Shown in pieces: positions 12,251-24,069 of a DNA stretch of 64,000 nucleotides. The position numbers and the translations under genes were made by a program. The notes below the pieces were generated by a model that had not been told where the DNA came from, did not search any database, and saw only the letters and a list, made by a program, of their open reading frames with translations. This stretch comes from Rhyzopertha dominica. Its lineage: Eukaryota; Arthropoda; Insecta; Coleoptera; Bostrichidae. How positions within the stretch are numbered: the first letter of the stretch is position 1; each line of letters begins with the position of its first letter. Location: NCBI GenBank assembly GCA_025024175.1, contig QCXZ01000053.1:186001-250000 (forward strand), given 5' to 3'.

Positions 12251-14480
12251 CCACAGTCACTACGGGGTCTTTTAAATCTTGGGATGAACAATTTTTGTGT
12301 TTGTGCGTAGATTTTAGTCTAAACTTGAAATAAACATAGTTGCATGATGAACGATGTGAAATATAACGTTATCTGCAACTTTTCAAATACATTGCGAAGA
12401 ATTTAAACCAAGTTTACCTAAAAATTTGTTTCAGCAGCGTCAGTTTATAATTAAGGGCCCAAATATAACAGAAAGCAAAAAGCTTACTGTGTCAAATTTG
12501 ATTCAAATCATCCTAAGTAATCAATGAACCCAGTACCAACATTTTACTTTGTATTATTATCTCGTGTTAATTTTAATTAATAGTCTTTATCTATAATGTG
12601 CTGAATTTGTATTCACGTCTAATACGTAGTTACATTGTAATCGATTTAAATATCTGTAAATCCGTATACGACAACAAAAATACAAAAAGACCACCCTCTA
12701 GGTTGTTATGTAATCTAGAAATAAATCTTGAAACCAATAACCACTAGTTATGATTTGTGGTAACATAATACTTGTCCAGTAACAACATTTCCATTGACTA
12801 TTTAATGCAAGCTTTTTACACAAAACGTTGCACCTACGTTTTGAAGGAACCTCAATAGTTTAAATTCACGGAAACGATGGATGATTTATTAATAAATCAT
12901 AGCTAATACAGTTATCACCTAGTCGTTCCAAATGACTCAAATATAAACAACACTTGCAAGTTCGATACATTGTTTAGGAATTTGTACAGTATAGTTTTAT
13001 AATTGTAACTTTCTAGTGTCAATTAATAACACATTCTAAACTTTTGCGTACCCCCTCTGCGGTGGGAACACATGCTTTAAGAGCATGAGTGCATGGATTA
13101 GAGGAAGTGCCTAAATCTGGATAGCACATGTCTGCAACGCATGCACTGGGTTTACGATTAGCTGTCAAAGATGTAAAAAGAGGTCCATTTTATATATGGC
13201 TTTATTATAACAGCGTTTGCATCTATTCCACATTGCTTTAGGAATTTATACACTCATTATACTTTTCTTTAAACTTTGGTCAGTTTTGACCAAACAAATT
13301 AAAGACAGTTTTATTCATTTTGGAGCAACCACGATATAGTACTTATAATGCAGTACATTTTAATACAGACCAGAACATATTTGTAATAAATTACAGCCAA
13401 ATTTCACATATGTATTGCACCCAGAACAAATCGAAGAGATTTTCGAATTTTTTGTGTTTTTCCAAAGGCTTTTAACATCCATTTTGTGATAGTTCCTTCT
13501 TGCTGCAACAGATTTCTTTTCATAGTTCATCCCGAATAGTGGACGAAGAAACTAATCAATAAAGGCAGAATGGAATTCTTTCAAGATGATTTTCAGGACT
13601 TCAAAAGCATTTTATTATAGATTATATTTATGCTAACTGTCTACAGTACCTAACTTTTGTCACTCAAAGCTCTAGGACAGTATGATTTAAACATGCAGGT
13701 GTGGTGTTTAATGAAAAGCCTACCTACTGAAATATGACTGCAACTTTACTATAAATACAATGGGCTAAAGGGCTATTATTAAATTATTAGATAGAACTCG
13801 TCGATATAAACAAATATCTGAAAATTGTGATCACAATTACTTTTTCTATACAAAAGAACTCCTGCATATATAAGCATCAATATGATAATTTAGTAGGTAT
13901 TATATACATAGGTACCTATATGGTTATATGTATTTCCATGAGTAAAATAATGTATGTAATGTATATTTTTTAATATTCATTTTACACGTAATACATTGTA
14001 TAAGTTGATAGAAGCTTTCTTCAGATATGTTTAATATACTATATTATAGTCAAATCCTCTAAGACCAGATATTAATTATGAGATAAAAGTGCGCTAGAGA
14101 ATTTATGCTTAAGTATAAATGAATAGTTCTGAACTAGACCAAATAACTTGACTCTTATTTGGAAGGTTTTGGTAAAGTTAGTTATCTAGGTGCTATACAG
14201 AAATTACAATTTTGAAATGTTTCGAAATTCTCGTACGTAATTTTTGCTGTTGTTGAGAGCCGTCTTTAGGAGAACATTTGCTTTACTCGTGAAACCAGTA
14301 ACCATGGAAAGCAGCATCTTCTTGAAGCTGAAGAAGACAGCATGTTAAAAAAGCAACGAAAATATTGACGTTCTTTAAAGAAAAGTGGCCCCCTCCTGAA
14401 GAATTCGAGGAAGAATCTTAAAATTACGAAAAATGACATTATCTACGAAGATCACCTGTCAATCGACGCTTCCCTTATCA
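12251..14480. other. Intergenic AT-rich DNA
   Basis: No gene, RNA or repeat recognised. Frames are short and broken. Confidence 0.5.
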
Positions 14481-14665
14481 CCCCCGCCCCTGTGCCATCG
14501 CGTCCTTGGACATATCAGCTCGCGCCTCCATTGGTCGCGTCCTCATGCCCTACTCCTGGAGCGTCGGAAGCCTGACTATCAAAAAGGACGCCGCCGTTCA
14601 AAACTGTAGCATTCCGTTTTTGCTTTCGCGCCTGAACGCTGCACCTCTTAACGCGCAGCCGAACC
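14481..14665 (+). promoter_or_regulatory. GC-rich TATA-less promoter region of inositol-3-phosphate synthase
   Basis: This is a GC-rich patch with an inverted CCAAT box (CCATTGG near 14527). It has no well-placed TATA and leads directly into the ATG at 14666, as expected of a housekeeping promoter. The transcription start is not determined. Confidence 0.4.
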
Positions 14666-17600
14666 ATGGAAGTCGTCGTCGAAAGTCCCAACATCAAGTA
14701 CTCCGAGGGCACGATCGAGGCCACCTACGACTACCTGACCACCAGGGTGGAAAAGCAGGGCCGGAAGCTGGTGGTGAGTTTCCCTCTTGCGCAATCGAGC
14801 CGGGAAAGAGACGGTCCTTCGAGTTGGATCTTTGGAAAGTACATTTAGCGGTGTTACCGGCGATAACCTTACTTTCCCGGCGGTTTCCTCGCCGTTTTTC
14901 GTCCAGCGGAAAATTCCAGAGAGCCGGGAAAATCAATACCGAACATATGATCCGAACTAGGGACCGCTTTTCCTAGTTGTTAAATTCTACACGCGAGAAA
15001 GCGCTAGGTGGCCAATAATACGCGATCTAGTAGATGCTTTTGGTTTTGTCATTGGCATAACAGCTTTTCTTGCTTTAAATACAGTTTATTAACATTTGGA
15101 TAGGACCTCAAATTTAATTCATTGCATGAACAAGCATCTGTGACTTCCATAATCGTTACAACCTCTAAAAAAGCAAAATGTATAAATTGAAATAATGACA
15201 TCGTGTATTTTCTTCCTTCGCTTGAAAATATTCCTCATCTGATGCTTTTATTTTCAAAGAGTTAGTGTCTCTTCAGTATCTTTGCCTTCTTTGGTTTATA
15301 ATTTCTTAATCCGGCTTTACTATACTTCGAAATATCAATATATGTATACACTTTTAAAATTGATTTTAATGACTATTTCAAAATAACTATATTGTTGAAA
15401 ATCTAAGAAAATAGCCAACTTTATTAGATCAACTGGTACGTTAAATAACACAAGCAACAAACTAGTAAATATAAGGTCATTTGCAACTTTTGAATTTACT
15501 CTTCCTGTGTAAAATTAGATATGAATGGAACAAGGATTTANAGAAATTGTGTCTCAACAAGTCACAACGAAATCAAGTATATGTACTCTTCGAAATGACC
15601 CCACACAACCATCAACGATTGTCAAATATCTTAAATGCACTTCCCTTGACTTATTACTTAACAGGTGGACTATTACGCAGTAAAACCCGTTATGTAATCA
15701 TTATGGGATCAGACTGCCCACGATCTAATTAATAGTTAGCGTAACTTTGGGATACTAGGAATACATTAAATTTTAAGATAACTAGAAATGTTAATGAAAT
15801 CTTTAATTTAATTGATTCCCTGGCAGTGAGCTTGCGAATTTTTTTATCAATTGCAAAAAATGATTAATTCTTCCAGTGGTTGTAGAACGTTATCGGTCGT
15901 ACAATTCAGCAATTGCCAACTTCCTTGGGTGATATTTTAATTACAATACCGTGCTATCATATCTGGAGGTACTATAATCTAACATAGAGGGTAGTATGTA
16001 ATAAAACGACAGTTCGTTTCCACTTTATATTATTAATACTAAGGTATTACGATCCTCCACGTTAATATTAATGTTATATAACTGTCTGAAAGCAGAGGAA
16101 ATTTTGCCATTATTCTGTTATCAGTTTATAACCAGGTAGATAAAAAGCATTTGACACTTTACACTTATTTGGAATTTCTAACATTTTTGGTACGAAACTA
16201 TTTGATTTTTAGAAAACAGGCTGTAAAAATTCAACAAAGATGTACGAACCGACTAGAATTGTTTGTGAAATACCTCAACACAGTCCTATAGTTACTATGT
16301 ATTAATTGCCTTTTTTTTGTTATAATCAGCTGTATATTGATACGAGTGTTCACCTAGGTATAATGAACAGTCGTTAAAGACTACACACGCAGTGACGCAA
16401 AGTACGCTCACTATACTAGTGTTATATATAGTTGCCACTTGCCAGTAAAAAATGTTTAGTCTATATGTTAATTTTACATACAAAGCAGATTGTGGAATTC
16501 GAAACAGTTTATATATGTAACAGATCGTAAATAATGGTTCTGATAGCACTGAGAGAAAGACGCAAAAACGACAATAAACTCCTAACACTTGATAGACATT
16601 TCTTTACTTTAGCAAAAAATTTAACTAAGACAACGGTTATCAGACAGACACATGACACTGTGTTATCATTAAGCTCACACAAACCTCGAAAAGAAAACGA
16701 TCACAGGTGCTTTAAAAATGGTAAAATTCTAAGAATTTCAAATGAAAATTAAAAGTATTTTGTCAACTCTTGGAGTTGAAATGCTACTTGTTCTACCGTT
16801 TGGAATCATTCTTCAATACTTGCTTTATAAAAAAATATTACTTAACACGAAAGTTGCCTTATTTTTCGAACTTTTACATCTTGGCTGTCCAAAAAACCAA
16901 CGCACATACGCCCCTTTAATTTCGTGGAAAATTCATTCTCACTAATCAAATGCCACGTGATATCTCCAACTGACATTCTAATCACAATAATTTAAATCGG
17001 AATGGTCCGAATCTAATTAAAAACGTACGCCTCCACGTAGTTCAATTTGTCATTCAAGAATGAACGCAAATTTTTTAAAGGATAGCTACGCGAAGGTCAA
17101 GAACATCTATCTATTTCGGGTTTATGTTTCGCAAGTTTTATTGGGTTACAGAAAAATTAATGGTCGTATCGCACGTGCATTGGCGGAACTGTAATCTGAG
17201 CCATAGCTGAGCCAGACACTAAAGGAAACTTAGTAAAACAATGACGCTAATTGAGTTAACGNGTGCAAATTTTTTTGTTCAGAATGTGTTGTTTAATAAC
17301 GGTAGACGCAATGGTTGCGATCGGAGAAACATCACATCAAGGGAATTTTTGTGTATTCGAAATAAATTTGTCTAATTAAATGGAGAAACTGGTTAGCCAA
17401 TTAAACAATATAATAATCTAAGTAGAGGATGGAAATTTGAGATTTTAAATCACTATGTAGTTTCAATAGTTAATTTGACAACAACTAAATGAGTGAAGAA
17501 CTTACCAAGACTATGGGAAAAGCTCCAAGATTAAGTGAAAAAAAAAGAACCACGCACAGATAAAAATACAGTGATGTGGTGTGTACTAAAGAGATGGTTC

Positions 17601-20420
17601 TGTTACGATGTGGAATAGAAAAATACTGAAGAAGATTTGCTGCCAATAAAGGCCGAAGTCTCTAAGATTTATAATAGAACACCCACACTTTGTTAGTAAT
17701 ACCCTTCCAATTCCATCCCCATTTTTCCTATTACAGTAAGTAAATATGGAACTGGCATTCCACAAAATAACCGCTAATATGCTCGACCTCGGAGTGTTTT
17801 CTCAATACCTGTTCAAAGCGAGATGTTTTGAACGTGAGGGTGAAACGTAAATCGATAACCACCTAATTCAGACATCCCTGACCCTGTCAGTTTGTGTTGT
17901 TGCGTCGAAGGGCATGTTTTTTTCGAAGATTTCATAATGTTACGTGGGTTTCAACTACTATAAACGTTCGTGACTACGAATATATATTTTTTTATCAAAC
18001 GTGGGAAGTGTATTGAGGGGCTACACATTTTCTTACATTCAGTTAGCTCATTAATGATGTAGATTATCCAGAAAACCCCTAGGGCATTCTAGTTGTTGGT
18101 ATACAACAGCTAAAAATAAACTCTACCGCTATTAGGCCGTGCATTTGCACATACATTAAAATGTTATGATCAAAATAATAAATAAATGAAGATCCTCCAC
18201 GAATTTTTATCTCCTCNAGGCTACCCCTCACACCGACAAGCTGAAAATCCAGACCAACCGCAAAGTACCCCCGTTTGGGGGTGATGCTGGTGGGTTGGGG
18301 CGGTAATAACGGCAGCACCTTCACAGCTGCCATCATCTCCAACAAGCTTGGACTATCGTGGCCGACAAGAAGAGGCATGCAGCAGTCAAACTGGTTCGGC
18401 TCCATCACCCAGGCATCGACTGTACGACTTGGTGCGGGAGAATGCGGCGAAGACGTCTACGTACCGTTCAGCAGCCTTCTGCCGATGGTACACCCTGATG
18501 ACATCGTCGTCGACGGTTGGGACATATCCAAGGCCAACATCTACGAGGCCTGTGAGAGAGCCAAGGTGCTGGAGCCGGCTCTGCTCACGCAGCTGAAAGG
18601 TGAGTGAGAAAAAATTTAATTTCTGAAAAGAGTAACTCATAGTATCAAATTACCGTACTCCAGAATGTTATCTTTTATATTCCTTCACTAAAGAACATTC
18701 CTTTAACCACAGGGCAACTAACTGGTTATAAACCAAGACCGTCAATCTACGATCCAGACTTCATTGCAGCTAATCAAGCAGAAAGAGCTAACAATTTGGT
18801 CAAGGGTACAAGATTGGAGCAAATGCAAGCTATCTGCAAGGACATAGAGGACTTTAAGGAGTCTTCTGGTGTAGACCAGGTCAGTAACATTGTTCATTTT
18901 TAGTATGTATCTATAGTCTAACTGATACAAGTGTTTATAATCATGTAATAGGTGATTTGTACGATTGTACATACGTGGATTAAGATTTGACTTTTTCCAG
19001 GTGATTATATTATGGACAGCCAACACTGAACGTTTTGCAGACGTCATAGAAGGTGTAAACGACACTGCAGATAATCTAAAGGCAGCTATTTCTTCTAATC
19101 ATACTGAAATCTCACCATCTACACTATTTGCGTATGCAGCTATATCAAAGAAGGTGCGTACTTAAGCCAATTACTCAGTTAGCGTTTCATAATTTACTTC
19201 ATCTAGTGTTAAAAAAAATCACAAAGATTTGCAGTAAACTGTTAAACAGTTAAACGCAAACTAGAGTCAGTTATAATGATTTATATGGAGTAAATAACAT
19301 TAATAATGCTATAGTATATCTGTTTTTCAGCAGCAAATTTTAGGACATACAAGTAACAAATTTGCAACGTATATTTGTTTTATTTTGTGTTAGCTTAGTT
19401 CTGTAACTCCCTGGAAGCGCGATTTAACCACCGTGGGGTAATTTAATACGTTTTGGTTTGTTTTATAGTGTATTTACATAAATGGGTCACCCCAGAACAC
19501 ATTCGTACCAGGCATAATTGACTTTGCAGAGAAAACAGGCGTTTTTATTGCCGGGGACGACTTCAAGTCCGGTCAGACAAAACTGAAAAGTGTTTTGGTT
19601 GATTTCCTGGTAACCGCTGGTATAAAACCAACCAGTATAGTCAGCTATAATCATCTGGGAAACAACGACGGGAAGAACTTGTCTGCACCGCAGCAGTTTA
19701 GGTCCAAGGAGGTAAAAGAAAACGGTAATTGTGGCTAAAATAATAGCAAAGCATTTGCAATATTTCAGATCTCGAAAAGCAATGTAGTGGATGATATGGT
19801 TGCTTCTAACCAGATTCTGTACGAACCTGGAGAGAAACCAGATCATTGTGTCGTAATCAAATATGTTCCCTACGTTGGTAAGTATCCATTTCTTGTTGTC
19901 ACGACAATCGAACTTGGAATAACGATTGTTTTTTGGATCATTACGTAACGATTTTTCGTATTTAGTATTGAAGTAACAATCTATTGATTTTATAGGCGAT
20001 TCCAAGAGAGCAATGGACGAATACACCTCAGAAATAATGATGGGTGGCCTCAACACCCTCGTGGTTCACAACACTTGTGAAGACAGCCTCCTGGCTACCC
20101 CCATCATTCTCGACCTCATCGTGTTGGCAGAGCTGTGCTCTCGCATCAAATTCAAGCGTGTCGATGAAGAAGAATACTCTCCATTCCATCCTGTGCTGTC
20201 CATACTGAGCTACTTGTGCAAGGCTCCGCTGGTTCCGAAAGGAACTCCCGTGGTCAACGCTCTCTTCAAGCAGCGATCATGTATCGATAACGTTCTGCGT
20301 GCTTGCCTCAGTTTGCCGCCCGATTCGAACATGCTTCTTGAACACAAGGTGCCCACGTTGATGGTAAACGACTCAGAGCCGCAGATGAAGAAGATTAAAG
20401 TGGAAAATGGGAAAAATTAA
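14666..20420 (+). CDS. Inos: Inositol-3-phosphate synthase (myo-inositol-1-phosphate synthase)
   Basis: This enzyme converts glucose 6-phosphate to 1D-myo-inositol 3-phosphate using NAD, the first step of inositol synthesis in the cytosol. The seven exons are 14666-14773, 18220-18599, 18713-18879, 19001-19153, 19469-19711, 19769-19877 and 19996-20420, for about 527 aa. Diagnostic motifs include the NAD-binding [13 protein letters not shown] (exon 2), [19 protein letters not shown] (exon 4), [13 protein letters not shown] and [14 protein letters not shown] (exon 5), and [12 protein letters not shown] and [12 protein letters not shown] (exon 7). All exon phases agree except one. In exon 2 a run of five C at 18268-18272 shifts the frame; four C would restore [11 protein letters not shown]. 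The splice acceptor of exon 2 also contains an N (18217). I take this as an assembly indel, not a pseudogene, because everything else is intact. Intron 1 is 3.4 kb. An AATAAA follows near 20476. Confidence 0.93.
14774..18219 (+). other. First intron of inositol-3-phosphate synthase
   Basis: A 3.4-kb intron between the N-terminal exon (36 codons) and the NAD-binding exon. No nested gene was recognised. Two N bases (15541, 17262) lie in it. Confidence 0.7.
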
Positions 20421-20782
20421 TGTTTGTGTTCGTTAAATTTTTAATTGGCTTGCTAGGTTTTTGATGGTTCTTTTGAATAAAATTGGTACTTTATATTATT
20501 TGTTTTATTTTTGGTTGCGTTGCTTTTTGCGTGTTTAGTTGGGAAGGAAACGAACGCAGATGTAGCATTAAACCAGAAAAGTGCCAAGCTTTACATTTGT
20601 TTGAATGTAAAGGAATTTATTTATATAAAAAAACAAATTTTGTGCCAAGGACAGACAGCGTTGTTACTTACGTAACTTCCTTCTACTTTTTTGTTAGTTA
20701 CTTTCTGCACATATAAATATAGTAAATGTTGAAGATTACTGTTGCAAGGCAAATTTAAAAAAACACTAAAAAAGAAGAGTAA

Positions 20783-21140
20783 GTGATAATGGAAGCACCT
20801 AGAATAAGGGAATATCAGTATAAATATTTGACCGAAATTCAACGACTTCGTGAGGAGAATAATACAATTTACTGCATCAATGAAACGTGCTTTGACACAC
20901 ACGATGTTGTGAAAAAAGGTTGTACATACCAATCCAGCAAATGCCGTTTGAACGTTCCATCTACACAGGTCAAAAGGATTATAATTTTAAACGCCGCATC
21001 GGCAAATGGTTGCGTTGCTATCGTGTCTATTATTGGGTCAAAATAAACAGTTCCATAATATATTATGAATATAACGTAACTACGTATGAGTCTAATGTAT
21101 TTTTAAGCCACTTAGTAATAAATCTGTGTAATGCTACATC
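20783..21140 (+). pseudogene. DDE transposase fragment (mariner-like/DDE_3 superfamily)
   Basis: The frame at 20783-21046 resembles the mid-part of a DDE endonuclease of the kind common in insect genomes. It has YLTEIQRLREENNTIYCINET (compare the family pattern of R-x-x-G/N, then an I-Y-x-D-E-T strand), followed by QVKRIIILNAASANGC (compare K-R-L-I-I-x-H-A-G). The first catalytic Asp of the usual YxDET strand reads Asn (INET), so the copy should be inactive. After a stop, homology appears to continue in another frame (YYEYNVTTYESNVF near 21057-21100). It lies just downstream of the synthase gene and is probably an old insertion. A domesticated gene is less likely. Confidence 0.55.
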
Positions 21141-21251
21141 TGTAACTTTCAAATTTTTAAGTACCTATGGAGGTATATTTTTTTTAATTTAACATCAGTA
21201 ATTCTGACTGTGATTAGTGTCTAAAAACAAAGTAAAACATAGCATGCAATC

Positions 21252-21464
21252 CAGGGTGATCCATAAGTAATGGTAATGTTGCCAAGAACAGAGCTCTTTT
21301 TTATTAATTGTTGTGCAACATGCTTAAAATAAAATTTACCTTTTTATTGTTGTCTGCCTGCCTGCAAATTTTTTGTTAATATTCGCTTTTGGATAAGTTT
21401 GGTTAATATTAATATTTTTGGGCAAATAATATGTACTTTTACTGTGTATTTATGGTTCACCCTG
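21252..21464. mobile_element. 213-bp MITE with 15-bp inverted ends
   Basis: The left end CAGGGTGATCCATAA (21252-21266) and the right end TTATGGTTCACCCTG (21450-21464) are inverted repeats with one mismatch. The interior is AT-rich and non-coding. The CAGGGTG ends suit mariner- or piggyBac-derived MITEs. No clear target duplication was seen. Confidence 0.55.
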
Positions 21465-21994
21465 TACACATAAAATTCGTCATGCTGTCACTCAATTTAG
21501 TACCATATCCATGTTCGTTAAATAGTAAGAAACGGTGACGTTTACTTTGATTGGGTTTTCCCAAAGCATGTATTGTAAAAGTCATCAGTAAACAATGTTG
21601 ATTAAAAAATGTTGTACATAAACATGTGAGCAACCTCGTTGCATGATCATTATGTATCCGTGTTTTAACGACGCCTTTGTATATGAAGGGAATAAATTTT
21701 TTTCACTGCTAACTGAACTTGTTGTTCTATTCATCTTTTTCATGTAAACCAAGATTAAATGAAAATAATGTCTCAACTGTAAGAAAATTGGATTGCCACG
21801 GAATTACAGGCTTAGAATAAAAACATATCCTCAAACTACATAGAAATCCTGGCACACAAATTTATTGCCCCAAACTAAGTGAGCGCAATAAATGCAGGTA
21901 GTCTTGGTGGGTGGTCCCTAGCGGAATTTGAGTTTCGACTCAACCTACCCTAAGCCCTTCAATGAAACACTCCAAATTGCCATAAAATGAAACA

Positions 21995-22000
21995 TTTATT
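21995..22000 (-). terminator. Polyadenylation signal of the ZCCHC9-like gene
   Basis: AATAAA on the minus strand, 12 bp past the stop codon at 22012. Confidence 0.5.
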
Positions 22001-22011
22001 TCCCTCTATTT

Positions 22012-23428
22012 TCAAAATTTCACAATCTTATTCAACCGTTTCTTAACTATCCCCCCCGTCTTCTTGGCCTTCTCTATGTCCTCGAGATTCCCGCTATCGA
22101 TTGTATCAGCCNCCAAAGCGGTTTGCTCCTGCTGTTCTTGGTACTTCGGACAGTCTTTCTTCAAGTGAGTGACATCCCCGCACACCCTACATGCCCCCCC
22201 CTTGGGATACAACCCCCTGCTGTTGTCAGGGCACTGCCTCGCGATATGCCCCTGTTCCTTGCATATGAAACACTGGGCGAAACTGTACTNGTCGCTTCGC
22301 ACCACTTTGCACTGCAGGTGGGTGTGTTCCGTCGAGCCGCACTTGAAGCAAATTCCCGTTCCGAGTTCCTGCTGGTTTTCGTCGTTTAAATTGGGGCACT
22401 CGGAAAGATTGTGCCCAGACTGTTCTGCAGTTGAAACACAGCATCTTCTTTTCCCTGGCGAGGTCTTTCTCTGCTCTGCGTCGTTCCAGTTTGATCGTTC
22501 TCTTGATTTCGCTGACGGGGATGCCCTTTTCTATCATCTGCTTGCGGAGACTAACGATGCGGTCGCGATCACTTTTTTTAATGGGAAAACCATCGAAGTA
22601 GGCTATCTCGACCTGGCGACCGCTGATGTCAATTGTTTCTGGTTTCATCGGCTTCCGCCTTTTGTATTCTTTACCTGCATTTTTTACGGTCTTGAAGGAT
22701 TTCTTCTTTTCTAGCTGAACCAGACGTTTCTTTTTCTTCTTCTCGAATTTCGTCCTCTCTGCTTCAGTCATTTCTTCGAGAGGTTTTTTTGGATTCTGCT
22801 GTTGTCTTTCTTCGACTTTGCTTTTTTTAATTGGTGTATCACATTCCTTGTTGCTACTACCTTCACGTTTTCTTTTACGCACCTTCTTTGCTGTTTTAAC
22901 ATCTGTATCATTGACAGATTCAGACGGTTCTACCGTATTCTTTTGTTTCTTCTTTTTACCCTTCTTTAATGCTTGGTTTTCCTCAACAGTCTCATTACCA
23001 TCTCTAAGTTTTTCCTGTGCAACTTTCAGCTTCTTCTTTTTCTTTTTACTTTTATCACTTACATTTACATCAGATAGAGTGTTAGCACCACTAGTTTCTA
23101 AATGAGTAACTTTCTTCTTTGGTTTCTTCTGCACAATCTCGATTACTTCCTTAACCTTCTCCGAAACTTGTTTCTTGTGCTTCTTTTTCACTTGTTTTGT
23201 AACTCCAGGGAAGTCAGCCCACTTTACACTCTTCTCATTTTCATTGTCCTCCAAAAAAGCCTTGTAATTTTCCTGTCGCTTTTTATCAAACTCCAATTTA
23301 CCCTTCTTGTTTGCCTCCTCTTGTTGCTTCTCTTTAAGCTGTCTTTTCATTTCTTGCCATGAGGTTGCTTCTTCCGGAACTCGTTCGTTAGAAGCTTTTG
23401 AACCTTTTGCCCTCGCAAATCTTGTCAT
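22012..23428 (-). CDS. ZCCHC9: Zinc finger CCHC domain-containing protein 9-like
   Basis: This single-exon gene encodes about 471 aa. Residues 1-320 are highly charged and Lys-rich, with repeated KKKKK-type basic tracts and predicted coiled coils. Four CCHC zinc knuckles follow from residue 331: CFNCRQSGHNLSEC, CFKCGSTEHTHLQC, CFICKEQGHIARQC and CRVCGDVTHLKKDC. Their order, and the CPDNSRGLYPKGGAC spacer between knuckles three and four, match ZCCHC9. That family is associated with pre-rRNA processing and nucleolar RNA. The frame breaks once inside knuckle 1: one extra T (A on the coding strand) at 22423-22424. Removing it restores C-x2-C-x4-H-x4-C and the rest of the protein. Two codons contain N (22112, 22290). 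A sequencing or assembly indel is the likeliest explanation. Confidence 0.88.
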
Positions 23429-23498
23429 TTCCGTTAAAATAAGTTTATTTACGCTTCTACACTATCAACATTTAAAGCATGCAACAGAGAACATAAAG

Positions 23499-23545
23499 TG
23501 AGGTTACGTGTCGCTGACAGCGTGGTGGTACGTTTGAACTACAAT
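23499..23545 (-). promoter_or_regulatory. Putative promoter element of the ZCCHC9-like gene
   Basis: TGAGGTTACGTG (23499-23510) and GTACGTTTGAAC, 70-115 bp upstream of the ATG, resemble the element upstream of the 12-finger gene. Function inferred. Confidence 0.25.
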
Positions 23546-24069
23546 AGCGTTCTTAAAACTACTTCGCTGAGGTGGTAGGTAATCTAACCATCGTTGCCAA
23601 GTAAAAGACATTTACAATCTAGCATTAATTTTAAAATTAAAAACAATATTAAAATACTAGAGAAGCTTTATTTTGACTTCTACATGCCATAAAGCTAATT
23701 ATTTATTATTCTACTAATAGATAACAGTAAAACATGGTAACTTTGGTCATAAATGAAGGCTTTTCTTTGCATTATTCAAGCCGCACTTATGCTCTTTACA
23801 ATGTTGTATTCATCCTCCTAATTAAAATGATGGAAAACATCGTAAAATTAAATAATTTAACAGTTAATATATAAATTAAGAACGAACACATATTTGTTCT
23901 ATCTCCATCAAAATTGGAGCCAATACAGGCAATGATAGATTTACCTAAAAGCTTGAGAAAGATAAGTTTTTACATCAACCAATCCATTGTCGCACTAAAA
24001 GCTCGAAAGAGATGCTTATCTCCACTTTAATCGTACAATAAACGGTAGTTTTCTTTGTAGTTTGCTAAC
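23546..24069. other. Intergenic, upstream of the gustatory receptor cluster
   Basis: AT-rich, no coding signal. It should contain the promoter of receptor 1, but no clear TATA box was found. Confidence 0.4.

Noticed and set aside
13020..13170. Possible tRNA or small structured RNA in a GC-richer patch
   Set aside because: No cloverleaf with A and B box motifs could be drawn.
14506..14976. 156-codon plus-strand frame over the synthase first exon
   Set aside because: It overlaps the real first exon in another frame. The GC-rich promoter patch explains the lack of stops.
20920..21192. 90-codon frame overlapping the transposase relic
   Set aside because: Only its middle part resembles the transposase continuation. 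It is best explained as a frameshifted part of the same dead element.
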